DNA of 64,000 nucleotides from Panorpa germanica (lineage: Eukaryota; Arthropoda; Insecta; Mecoptera; Panorpidae), in the NCBI GenBank assembly GCA_963678705.1, contig OY783203.1, positions 4,836,001-4,900,000 of the forward strand, read 5' to 3'. Below are positions 33,339-44,546 of the stretch, piece after piece. The position numbers and the translations under genes were made by a program. Every line of letters starts with the position of its first letter. Position 1 is the stretch's first letter. Under the pieces are notes generated by a model. It saw nothing but the letters and a program-made list of their open reading frames with translations. It searched no databases and was not told the DNA's origin.

Positions 33339-33718
33339 TTGACTATTATTTCAGTAATAATTATTTATATGTTTTTCAATATTATAACCAAAAGTTTTTA
33401 AATCATAGAAAATAATTTTGTAAAATGTTAAGTAAATGATCAAATATCTTAATTAATGACAATTATGTAATACATGTTTAGTTTTTAAAAGTATGTGCTA
33501 ATAGATGTACAAATAACTATATATAACATATTAATAATAGGAGCATACCTTAATTTAGCTTCATATAATATACAAATGTATTAAAAAAATTATGTTATAT
33601 AAAATTTGTTAAATATCATGCCATTTGTTTTTTTAATTTAAATTTAATTTAAAATTTACTATTTTTCTGCAATTTTGCAATCATGTATAAAAATAAGTTT
33701 TGGAATATATACACTAGT

Positions 33719-33933
33719 ATTCGCCAGATTTGGCTCGCAGCGACTACTGCCTGTTCGCAGACCTGAAAAAAATGCTCGCCGGTAAGAAGTTTCGCACGAA
33801 TGAAGAGGTTATCGCTGAAACTGAGGCCTATTTTGAGGCAAAAGATAAATCGTTCTACAAAAGTGGTATTGAAATGTTAGAGCGGCGCTGGAATGATTGC
33901 GTTGCTCTTGATGGAGATTACGTTGATGAATAA
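33719..33933 (+). pseudogene. Mariner transposase C-terminal fragment
   Basis: Open from the left break. SPDLARSDYCLFADLKK is the mariner motif around the third catalytic Asp (PDLAPSD type). Then come KKFRTNEEVIAETEAYF, a family-typical GIEMLERRWNDCVALDGDYV and the stop. TTAGGCCCGGGACTTTTCAG at 33971-33990 is the usual 3' terminal sequence of mauritiana-type mariners. The 5' two-thirds are missing. Base composition is more G/C-rich than the surroundings. It is a different subfamily from the element at 6284. Confidence 0.85.
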
Positions 33934-33990
33934 AGCTAATTTTGAACCAAAAACACTGTGTTTTCTTTGTTAGGCCCGGGACTTTTCAGC

Positions 33991-34224
33991 CCATGTGCTA
34001 TATGTTATTGATAAAGTAGCCGAGAAAGTTACTTGCATAAAAATAGTAACAAAAAGAAAATGAAAGAAGAAATACAATAAAGAAAATTTAATGTTGTTTC
34101 AAAAATATATATATAACATTTTTAATAATACAGTAACTTTACAAACAATTAAAATAATTTAAAGAGTTTTCTAATATTGGAAAATATACACTTCAATAAT
34201 AGGAAAAAAGATCTGGTTTAAAAA
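33991..34224. other. AT-rich spacer, no gene seen
   Basis: No coding signal recognised. Confidence 0.4.
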
Positions 34225-34326
34225 TTATTTTTATAGATTTTACATATATTTTATAAATATTACAATCAGATTAAAATTTATCATTCCAGAGAATCTAATG
34301 ATTCAGTCAAGCGTGCTAAATGTTAT
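34225..34326. repeat. Partial tandem copy of the 3' end of the 117-codon frame
   Basis: AATATTACAATCAGATTAAA, TTTATCATTC and AATGATTCAGTCAAGCGTGC recur at 34387-34449, so the last 15 or so codons and 3' flank of the frame at 34413-34766 are duplicated next to it. Confidence 0.8.
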
Positions 34327-34412
34327 TCGGTAATGTAAAATCGGTTATTCAACAGATAAGGTTTTATAAATTTACATATATTTGAGAAATATTACAATCA
34401 GATTAAAATTTA

Positions 34413-34766
34413 TCATTCTAGAGAGTCCAATGATTCAGTCAAGCGTGCCAAATGTACTTCACATTTATCTTTATATACACGAATGGGATGGAGTTCATTT
34501 TCAAGATCTTCTAAGACGCTTATCGTGAGTTCTGTAGAGAGATAGGAAGTAAGTCTTTCTTTCAAAGTTTCGATGAACATATCTATACTAAGTTTAAGTT
34601 CATTCGTTCTGTTAACTAAGGTAAAATGAGAATCGTTAGCTTTATCTGGATTTTCATTTATAAAATTGTTAAGTTGTTCAGTTAGTGGAATTATATTCCT
34701 AAAGACTATTTCAAATTTCAGTTGCTCCTTTACCAGTGAAAACTCGATGGCATTTCTTCTCGCCAT
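34413..34766 (-). CDS. Hypothetical helical protein, 117 residues
   Basis: Complete frame with ATG at 34766. The composition is not that of AT-rich noise: many Glu, Leu, Lys and Asn in heptad-like patterns (LKFEIVFRNIIPLTEQLNNF, MFIETLKERLTSYLSTEL, VHLARLTESLDSLE), so a helical or coiled-coil protein is likely. No signal peptide or membrane helix. I do not recognise the family. It lies between LRR copies 2 and 3 on the opposite strand. It could be a small gene, the last exon of a larger one, or a fragment. Confidence 0.45.
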   Translation of the reverse strand: MARRNAIEFSLVKEQLKFEIVFRNIIPLTEQLNNFINENPDKANDSHFTLVNRTNELKLSIDMFIETLKERLTSYLSTELTISVLEDLENELHPIRVYKDKCEVHLARLTESLDSLE

Positions 34767-37586
34767 AAAAATATTACTCTGATTGCCCTTTAAATAAGAA
34801 TTATATGGTTATTAACTTGTGTGACTTGTATTTTCTGACAAGACAAAATTTATATATAAATACGAGTATTTATATTTATATAATTATATGTATACAATAT
34901 TTGCAAATAGTCACATAACATTGAGAAGACAGCTACAAACATACATAGAACACAATATTTCTTAAGTTTCAATAACGTTTATCTCGATACCTTTTATTTA
35001 AGTCTACCTGATAATCTTTGAACGGTAATGAAAGACTTATTTTTAATTGAGGTTAAGTTAACGTTTAAATTACAACAAGCAAGTTAAAATGTTTTTGTTT
35101 GTCCCCAAACTCGTTCTAAGTACTAAACCACTGTAATAAAATTTGTTAAAATTATTTTGCAAAGCTTTTCAAACGATCTGATCAGTTCTCCGTTTTCGTT
35201 TCAGTTTTTTGTTCAGTCCGAGTTGTGATACTTGTGTAACGATAACTGATAAGAGATCTGATTGCAGAAGTTTGTCTACATTTGAGTAATTTTTATTTTC
35301 AATAGGATTTCTAAGAACTGATTGGAAACAATGAACTGGTCTTTTCATTCCGTCAGTTTAAATAGTAAAATGACCTAAATATCTTTTGTAATAATAAAAT
35401 GAGGAGAGAGAAAAGAGAGAGAGAGAGAGATAAAGTACTTCGTACGTAAAGGGATGTGGTGGAGGATTGGTAAATGTCCATCATTTATGATGTCCAATTA
35501 ATTTGACAAAAAAAATGGTAAGTTCGTAAAGAAAATATAAATTTCCATGACCTTAAAAAATGCTATAAAATATTTAAGAAAGTATATTCATTGAAATTTG
35601 TAGGAATGTAATGGGACATGGACGATGGGTCTTTAGAATAGCAGGATATGTGTGTGACGTACTTTATGGATGGTCCGCTATCACAAATGAACATATGTAT
35701 ATTTTATAACTTATTAACATTAAAATATTAGCAAACAATAATATTAACTTACCCCTGCATTTGGTTCATTCATTTTAAATCGGTTAAGAAAATTAGCAAA
35801 TATTAGAATCAAAATGAAGTTGATGAATCAAATCTTGATATAAAAGTAATGCTCAGTGGAATCGCAAGACAGCTACTAGTGATAACTGGGTTGTATTGAA
35901 TATTTTAAATTACTTTATCAGTTGCTTTGTATCAAGCCATTGTTTTCTGCTTTTATTGTTACAACAAATGAAATCTAAAAATTAATATTTATAAAGTAAT
36001 GTTAACGATAATGAAACATTTCAATAATTGGAAAAGCAAATTATTATTAGTCACTGAATTAACATTAGAATAGGCTAAGATGGAAAATCTTTGTCACAAT
36101 TTATTTACAGCCTATTTTAAATACTATCTTTATTATTTAGCTTACGCTCGAAATCAATTGTATCTAGTCTTAATTAAAACTAGTTTTTGAGCGCCTATGA
36201 TTCGCTATATAGTCCATTGCCATAAGATTTACTAAGTTAGTGAGAAAATATACACACTTAAAAAAAATTTATAAATTTTAGAACAAGTTCTAAAGCATAT
36301 TTTAGAACCAGGTATTAAAAAAATTCAGATCCTGCTATATTAATTTTCATAACATATACAGTTCATTTTCATAGAATTGTTTAATAAATTCAGAACAAAA
36401 TACGCATTTGTCTAATAAATTTGTATTAAAATGAAGAACATTTTTAACAGTCTCAGTAATGAAGTCAGTGACAGATTAAAATGTAATATGGTTGCTAGAC
36501 ACCCTGTAAAATGTTCTCTGCGTGCTCATGCTCATTGCGTAAGTAGATAAACTTTACAATAATATTTTTTTCAATAACTTTTAAACACAATGAAATTAAT
36601 AAACAATAAATTATTTACAATTAAATAAAACATGCCAAAATAATCTTCGAAAAAATATTCAAATTAATTTATTTCATCAGTTGTGATATACAGTTTTTAA
36701 AGCAAGTTTAATTACTTTTATAATTATTTATTAAATGAATTAGGTTTTGATAACGAAAGTTACATTTTGTATGTGTAGTGGTTCATTAGCGTGATTAGAA
36801 AACGTAATATTATTTAATTAATTCAATAATATTTTAATAAATAAACTCGTCTGTTTAACACGTTTTCTAAATTTCAATAACTTTATGAAGTCTATCAAGA
36901 ACTTTACAAGTGAATAAATATTTAGAAGGCTAGACTTCTCTGAACTTTTTAAAATTGATGTAAGTATTTGATTACTTTTTTTACTCTGTTGTATTGACAT
37001 AATACTTGTCAAATGTGATGAAATAAAATTAAAATTTTGTTAAATTTTGGTAAATAATAGAACTAAAAATTTCGCAAAAGAAAATTACGTTACATACTAG
37101 TATTTCAAGAAAATTACTATAAATACTAGTATTTGAAGTAATTTTCTTTACGACAAACACATACATTTCACACAAACTTAAGCAGACTATATATTTTTAA
37201 AGAAGTCTAGAAGATGGTGATATTTGTAAGAAACTGTATAATACAGAAATAAAATAATAATATGATGAGGAGTGTCGGCTTGTAAAAGCGAGGACCCTGG
37301 TGCAAAGTTGTCTTGCGGATTCTTTCTTGAAAAAAATTTATAATTTACTGTATTTTGCTATTATATTATTATTTTCGACAAATTGGTATACTCGTATATA
37401 TTGGATATATAGTATGTATATGTAGTCACACATAAGAAGGTAATAAGAAGAAGTTTGCAATGGTCATGAAGTTACTCATGATCATGACCTTGGACATAAT
37501 GGATACCTAAACTACGTTTGTGTGTGCATATTTTATATTTAATATAATAAAGAAACTTAAAACTAATTCTAAGATTTTTTGTTTGC
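34767..37586. other. Long AT-rich intergenic region before LRR copy 3
   Basis: Contains a GA microsatellite at about 35400-35432. A GTGTGACGTACTTTATGGATG piece near 35650 resembles 16722-16740 and, inverted, 47326-47345. No gene seen. Confidence 0.4.
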
Positions 37587-37602
37587 AGTTTTAAATTCAA
37601 AA

Positions 37603-39971
37603 ATGGCTACGGCAACAAACACAGTAGACGCGGTGTGTGATTTTGCAGTTCAGTTTTGGGATAACAACGACGGCATTGCCAACCTCGATGAAGTACTAGA
37701 GAAGTATAAAAGTGTGGCAGATGTAAAGTTCATTTTTGCAGCTGGTACATCTAAAATATTTAGCCTGTTGCATAAAAATGATAATCAAGAAACGGATTAT
37801 TTATTAGAAATTATACCATTTATAAAGAAGATTGAAAAACTACATATCCAATTAACATACGCACGTAAAGATACTCTGGACCAACTTACTGCAGGTTGTG
37901 ATCGCTTAAAGAAGATTATTTTACAATTACCATCTGGAACTGCGTGCTCGGCAATAGGAAAGCTACTTAAAGCTAATCCAGAGTTGAGGACTTTGAATCT
38001 TCGTAATCATCAATGCCCAGATACCGATTACAATATCTCTGGATTATGTTTACAAGTATTATTTCTTACATGTTTAAACAAGTTGATTCTCTACTCGTGT
38101 GAAATCCCACCAGTTGGATTAGTACCCACTTTGCTCAATCTTACTTCCCTTAAAAAACTAAAAATGATAAATTGTAGGAAAGTTCCCTCGAACTTTCCCA
38201 TATGCATAATTGATGTTTGTCATGGGTTAGAACAGTTTCATTATCACTCTTCATGTTACGAAACCGCAGATCCTTATGAATTAGAAGAGAGTTTAAAGTC
38301 AAATACTAGTTCTTTAACTAAGTTTAGATCATTTTTTAATTTGTTGTTAAACGATGAGTTTCTGGAATATATTGCATACACGTGCATAAATCTAAGCGAG
38401 TTATCTTTTGGTAATCTGATCGGATGTAACCCATCCTTTACTGAGACCGGGTTGGCTCATTTTGAAGCCAGTTTGAATTTTACCGCAGAAGGAATAAAAC
38501 AGGTAGCATCTATGACCTCTCTTCAATTTTTAGAATTATACGGAATAACAAATGATAATTTAGTAGAGATCTTGAAACCGTTAGTAAATACGTTGAAAGG
38601 TTTGACACTTTTAAGAGAAAGGGAAGATTTTTCGGATGTTGCGAGTATGTTTCTGAGGAAAGCCAGGCATTTAGAGGTAATTTACAGTACAAAATTATTA
38701 TTTTAATTAATTGTTGTTTATTGTTCGCCTTTCGGCTTTACAATCTACATTCTTAATACATTTCATATACTTCAACTTACAATTAAATTTAAATTATTCT
38801 AGACCTTTTTTATTTCCAAAAGTACTTTCTGCCTCTTCTTCTCTTGACCCTCTTCCTTCATTTTCCCTAGTCTTCCTTCTGGACTGGTCTATTCCCTAGT
38901 CTATTTTTCTGGGCTGAAGTTTAACTGTTTCCTCGCTACTTCTTTATTTCTCCTGCTTCCCTTCAGAATTAAAAAAACGAAAGTGTAATAGCGTCACTTT
39001 ATGACAAAGACTTAATATATAAATTATTTTACAAAGTAATGGTTATGCTTATGTATTGATTGATTGTTATCATTTCCTTTAATATTACAGAAACTTGTCA
39101 TATTAGGACATGCTATTCGCAAAATTGAACTGAGGGTCATACAGCGAGTGGAAAAATTTACCAATTTTATAAAACTCTACTTGGAACCAGGAAGCCTTGA
39201 CGAAGAGGTATTCTAAAATAATAATTACTGTTTCTTAAAGGGTTGCGGTATAATAGTCTGTCAAAAAAGAATCTATTTTTACTTATAAACAAACAAGTTG
39301 CTAAGTACTAGGATTTTTTATCGTTGGAATATAATGGCGAAATTTTCAGGTACGTCTTATTTTATGCTAGAAAACTTCTGCACTTGAAAAAAAAATCGTT
39401 AAGTACTTTTCCCGAAAATTGTCGTATGTTCACATGCCGTGCACATTATATAAATAGTGTTATGGGTCCCAGCGTCTGGTATATCACACGCCATTTTTCG
39501 CCGATACCTCATGGTAGAGATTTGTAATTTTGAGGCCATAAAATATTTTTAAAATTAGATTCGGACTTTTGCCAACATACGCCATAACAAATAATTTAAT
39601 ATTTATAATAATTTATTTTATTATTTTTTTAATTAAAAAGAGTCATTTTTTGGACACTTTTTTCTCTTCTCTTTCACTGGGTTTTTTTTGTAACTTTTTC
39701 TCTAAACTTTTTCCGAAAAGTGTGACGTATGACAAGGACGGGAGATTTGGTTCGAATACCAGGAAATTTATGGAGGGCTTTTAAGGTCTTACATCCACAT
39801 TTTGTATTATTTGATAAAAAAGAATTCATTGAAAAATCTTTTACAAAAAAAATATACGAAATTTCTTTTTTACTTTAGGATTTCGAAGATTATCTGGAAA
39901 TCTGGAACGTAGAAGTCAAACTTATGACATGTAAGGATTACTGCAAAGAAGCACAAGCAATATTTCTATAA
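37603..39971 (+). CDS. Tandem LRR-family gene, copy 3 (427 residues, three coding exons)
   Basis: Coding exons are 37603-38676, 39091-39207 and 39879-39971; both introns are phase 0. An acceptor (TTTGCAG, ending 37588) lies 14 bases before the ATG; the frame is open upstream but that part is intron. Exon 1 (358 residues) starts MATATNTVDAVCDFAVQFWD. It carries LRR units such as LKKIILQLPSG and LNKLILYSCEIP, and ends with LELYGITNDN and REDFSDVASMF. It is the most diverged copy: VSCNSI is TACSAI and the HHC motif is NHQC. Exon 2 is KLVILGHAIRKIELR … LYLEPGSLDEE. Exon 3 is DFEDYLEIWNVEVKLMTCKD plus YCKEAQAIFL, with the C-x3-C tail. Intron 1 holds a pyrimidine-rich block. AATAAA is at 40182-40187. 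Confidence 0.85.
38800..38960. repeat. Pyrimidine-rich block in intron 1 of LRR copy 3
   Basis: Plus strand mostly C and T (CTTCTTCTCTTGACCCTCTT, CTCGCTACTTC). Similar in kind to 42360-42600 in intron 1 of copy 4, and to blocks at 53260 and, inverted, 19258 and 58390. Confidence 0.6.
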
Positions 39972-40980
39972 TTTTGTAATAATTTAAATATATTTTGAAA
40001 AATATTATACAATAATTTTTTTTGTAGGCTCTCTAAATAGAAAACTAAATTGTAATGTATTGTATTTATTATTTGTTTCATATTTGAACTTAATATTTGA
40101 TTTTTCATTCAGTAATAATTATTATTTTGCTTAAAACAAAAAAAAAATCAGCTTCTTGTACAATATTGAATGATAAATATTAATAAATCGTCTAATATAC
40201 TAATTAAATTATATGTGAGAAAATATTTATTTGGTTTTAATTTTTTCGTCGTTGTTTTGTACGTCGATCTCCTATAATGCTGACAGTAATAAAATATTTG
40301 TTTTGATTAGCTGCGTGCTCTTGGCTTATTTTGTGAGAACTGGCTGTGTTTTTAATATTTGACTATTAAACAAGTTGATACAATTACTCTAACAATTGTT
40401 TAACAGAAACTAGAACTGCGTATTGTGATTTAATGCAATTATAAATGTTCAGTGTCTTAGTTAATGTAGCTGTAGTGTTTATTTTTATATTTACAAACCG
40501 AATTTTTTGAAACATACGAACTTATAAAACTAGATTTTCGTCCATGAGCAATAGCGTGAGCTATCAAATTTAAGGTATTCTAATACGATATTTCAAAAAT
40601 AATTATAATTAGATTGAAGTAGATTTTAATGATGGCACCAAGGTCGATCGGACGAGTATGCGAGATATTCCTTGTATATTCAAACATGCTCCATAACGTG
40701 AAAATTATATCCTGTATACAGGGTGTCTCAAAAACTGTGGGTCTCACTATATACATGAAATGAATAAACATGACAGTATATACTATGTACAAGGAGCAAT
40801 TTTTAAACATGCATTTGTACATACAGTATATAATATTTCCACATATTTTCTGGGAAGGAGAGCGCCAATCATCTCGTATGCTCTCAGATCGATCCAATCA
40901 AATTCATTAATGTAATAAAAAAATAATTAGAGCGACATTTGATATCTAGAAATGGTAACACTAATGAATAATATTTCATA
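39972..40980. other. 1-kb spacer between LRR copies 3 and 4
   Basis: Shortest spacer in the cluster. TATACAGGGTGTCTCAAAAA near 40715 is a familiar insect transposon-end phrase, echoed at 63800 and 45710. Otherwise AT-rich without genes. Confidence 0.45.
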
Positions 40981-41002
40981 TTTACAGTTATAAAAATTCA
41001 CA

Positions 41003-43153
41003 ATGGTAGACGTAATAAAGCCAATATATAGTTTTTTATTAGAATACTTAAAAATCTTGAAAGGTAATGTAGATAATCAATATGATTTTGTTGCGACGTT
41101 TTGGAATACATATGATACTATAGCAATTCATGACCTGATTGAATTGAATATAAGTTGGGAGGAGATAATACATTTTCTGACAGTTGGTGAACAAAAAATA
41201 AAGAGTTTTCTGTATAATATTCAGACCCCACATGCTAATTACTTAACAGAAATAATTCCGCTTATAAAAAATGTAACCAAACTTGAAATCCGATTACACG
41301 GCATAAGCCAGGAAAATGTAGAGCAAATTGCTAAATATTGTAAGAACTTGAAAGACGTTACTCTAGACGTACTTCCTAACGTTTCTTGTAATTCAATTGC
41401 AAATCTATATCTATGCAATAGTAAATTAAAGTTGTACAATCTGAATGGTCATCATTGCCAACAGCAATATATATACAATATCATGGGGCCATGCTTAATG
41501 AAATTACCTTGTTTGTATCTGTTGGAAATAAGTCTACGTTCATGTAAGATGCCGACAAGGATCTTATTCGGCGGGCTATATCACGTCAACTACATCACGT
41601 ATCTTAAACTGGAAAATCATATGCGTACACCAACTAACTTTCCTACTTGGGTAATAGACACCTTTGAATATTTGGAAGAGTTTCATTTTAATCTTGTTCA
41701 TAGCACAGAACCTTTTAGACTGCAGCCTTTGGAACCAAATGACAATTCCATAAATAGATTTGTATCATATTATAATCCATTATTAAGCGATGATCTGTTG
41801 CAATATATTTCTGAAAAGTGTTCAGAGTTATCTGAGCTAAACATTGGCGATCCACCATTTTGTGAGGATTTATATTCAGAACCTAACGCTGATGAACGAT
41901 TTGATCGCTCCGTGTATATTTCTGCACAGGGAATTAAACATTTAGCTTCTCTTGAATACCTTGAAGTTTTGGAGATGTACGGAATAAGAAATGATAATTT
42001 AGCAGAAGTCATGAGACCTTTGGCAAAAGGAACTAGCTTGAAATATTTGGCGCTTATAACAGAAGACGAAAACTTTTCAGATGTTGCGAGTATGTTTCTG
42101 ATAGAATGCAATCAACTATTGGTAATTTATTATACATATATAATTTCATTTTATTTTAGCATACTTAACGCTTTTTAGTGAAATGATGCTTAGTAAAGAA
42201 TTTGGTGGAATGCCATTTATAGCCCATAGCAATGATGAAACGTAATCTTTCATGACAAAAACTCTTAGATTTTAATAAATATGGAAAAATGAAAATCAAA
42301 TTTTTTACTAAATCAAAATATTTACTATAAATAGGTTTGTAGGCAACCAGTGTGCTTCAGTTTTGACAATTTTTTCTTCGTTAACTCGTTTTCATCCTCC
42401 TTTTCCCTCTCTTTTTATTTCCCCCTTCTTCTCCTTCCCCTCCTACGTATTTTCAGTCGCTCTCCAAGTAACAGTTCTTCCACTTTCCACTCTTGCTATT
42501 TACTCAATGTTTTTTACTTCTCTCTTTCTTCTTTCTTCCACCTCTTTCTTTCCCTATTTCTTCTCTAATCTACCTGTATCTAATGTTAGCTGTCTCTCTG
42601 AACAAAATAGTCTCAAAATAAGTTTCAGTAGAAAGGGTTAAAATTAGTTTTGAAGAAAGAAATTAGAAAAAGAAGTCCAGAGTGATGTTTTATTGATGAA
42701 TGTTTAATGTTTCTAAATAGTTTCATCTTCCGAGCCTCTTTTTATACCCAATGAGAGACAAGAAGAGTTGCAAAACCAACTTATTTACCATTTGTTTTAA
42801 TATTTTAGTGGTTCGTTGTTTTGGGATACGTTGTAGATGTTGAACTGGAGCTCAGACAAAGAATTATTCTTCAGCAAAATGCAAATACTCGCAAGGACTT
42901 TTTTCAACTATTTGTAGAAGAAGGAAGTTTTGAGCCTGAGGTAATATAAAACACTAGAGGTTATCATTAATTAAACTTTGACAAGAAACAAACCCAGAAA
43001 ACAGATATAGTTTTACAAAAAAATTAAAAATTTTTTTTTTTTGTTTTTGTTTAGAAAGTCAGTGAATTTTTGAAACAAGATGTGGAAATTGTGCTTACTA
43101 CATGTAAAGGTTACTGTCAAAATTACATCAGGAAAGAGTATTTTCAAAAATAA
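41003..43153 (+). CDS. Tandem LRR-family gene, copy 4 (449 residues, three coding exons)
   Basis: Coding exons are 41003-42121, 42809-42940 and 43055-43153; both introns are phase 0. An acceptor (TTTACAG, ending 40987) lies 15 bases before the ATG. It has about 20 extra N-terminal residues (MVDVIKPIYSFLLEYLKI) before the shared TFWNTYD. It keeps LPNVSCNSI, NGHHCQQQYI, LEISLRSCKMP, YYNPLLSDDLLQYIS, LEMYGIRNDN and DENFSDVASM. Exon 2 is WFVVLGYVVDVELELR … LFVEEGSFEPE. Exon 3 is KVSEFLKQDVEIVLTTCKGY plus CQNYIRKEYFQK, with the C-x3-C tail. Closest to copy 2. AATAAA is at 43224-43229. No further copy is recognisable downstream. Confidence 0.85.
42360..42610. repeat. Pyrimidine-rich block in intron 1 of LRR copy 4
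   Basis: Plus strand dominated by CTTT/TCC words (CCTCCTTTTCCCTCTCTTTT). Not a simple microsatellite. Confidence 0.65.
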
Positions 43154-43431
43154 GTCATTTTATCAATAATTATTTATGTTATATCTCATTTAAATTATTA
43201 ATTGTAATTGGTTAAATTATTAAAATAAATTTTGTCAAATGTTAAATAATACATTTTTTTTGTAGGCACTTTATTTATTTATTAATAAAGAATTAATATG
43301 TAATAAATATGACGTCAGGTATACCTCTTAAACATAGTTGAGGTTTTATTTTAATATTAATAATTGTTAAGAAAGTTTGATTTAAGCAAGATTTAAGTTG
43401 ATTTAAGATCTAGAGTTCTACTTACGAGAGG

Positions 43432-43660
43432 TACGAAGTGCGGCTATTAAATAACGAGACTGCTGTAAAACATTTAATTTTGATTTCATACATATTCCCT
43501 TATTATCTTCTTCAATATACACCCCTTTAAATAAAAATCTACACAAAATACCTGAAATATTTACTGTATATCGTTCTGTAGGGTTTAAAGTTTGGGTAAA
43601 TGCTTCAGTTGTATAAATTCGTCTATGAGAACTGTATTTAAAATTAAAGCAATGGCTTTC
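43432..43660 (-). pseudogene. Mariner 3' remnant
   Basis: GTGCGGCTATTAAATAACGA at 43440 is typical of mariner termini. Read on the minus strand, the adjacent sequence resembles a degraded transposase end (KGVYIEEDNKGICMKSK). Stops interrupt it farther in. Confidence 0.5.
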
Positions 43661-43689
43661 TTGCTCTTAGTCAATTTCCGCTCTATTAC

Positions 43690-43775
43690 ACCGTTCGCTG
43701 CCTAGTTTATGATTACATTTTGAGCATAATCTATTCAACGACTCACAATCAAACTCAGAAAATATAGCGTTAATT
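43690..43775 (-). mobile_element. SINE body fragment
   Basis: On the minus strand: TATTTTCTGAGTTTGATTGT, GATTATGCTCAAAATG and ATAAACTAGGCAGCG match the SINE body at 46365-46505. Confidence 0.5.
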
Positions 43776-44328
43776 TAGAAATAAAGTCAGAGAACATAAT
43801 ATAATTCAATTTAGTAAGTCTTATAGTACATACAGCAGAAAGTATTTGGTTTGCAGCTTGGTTAAGAAAGCTTCCGGCAATATCTAATAGATGTCACTAC
43901 CAAAATATTTATATATTATAAGATTTATTTTTACAAATCAATTTAGTAATTACTATAGTCATATAGAATTTCAAGTCATGAATAATAAGAGGATAAATAC
44001 AATATTTAACATAGTGGTCATATTCTATTATTTTAAGGTTAACTATTACTGCCATTCACTGCGGAGGGCTAGAATAATATTGTAAACAAGAAAGAACTAG
44101 CCCCTAAATGTTATGCAACACCTCTTACGTGTATTCTATAAGTTATAAAGAAAATATTGCTCGAATACAATAAAATAATTTGTATGACATCCTGCTGCAA
44201 TCAAGAAGAAAGACAAGCTTTTGGTGAAGGTTTGCTAAATAATAGGTTCTCTAAACTAGATGGAGATGTTGGAGATTGGAAAATGTTAAGTTATTAAGTA
44301 GAATATACTTTACAAGAAAAAAAAAGAA

Positions 44329-44546
44329 TATAGTTCAAATTACGAGAGTTCGGTGGCGACTCATACTTAAAACAAGTTGTGGGGTATAAACTGCTGATAT
44401 AACTAAAAAGCACTGACTCACTTATTTTTCTCTAACGTATATAGAAACGAATAAGATAAAATTAATTATCGTATTATAGATTTATACCGTTCTTATAACC
44501 TCTTTTAAGTATAAGTTGGCGCCGAACTATCGTGATTTGGACTATA
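44329..44546. mobile_element. MITE with TATAGTYCAAAT inverted repeats, copy 2 (inverted relative to copy 1)
   Basis: TATAGTTCAAATTACGAGAG … CGTGATTTGGACTATA. Its reverse complement aligns end to end with 5134-5338, including GATTTATAGATT-type and TTCGTTTCTATATAC interior words. Confidence 0.88.
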
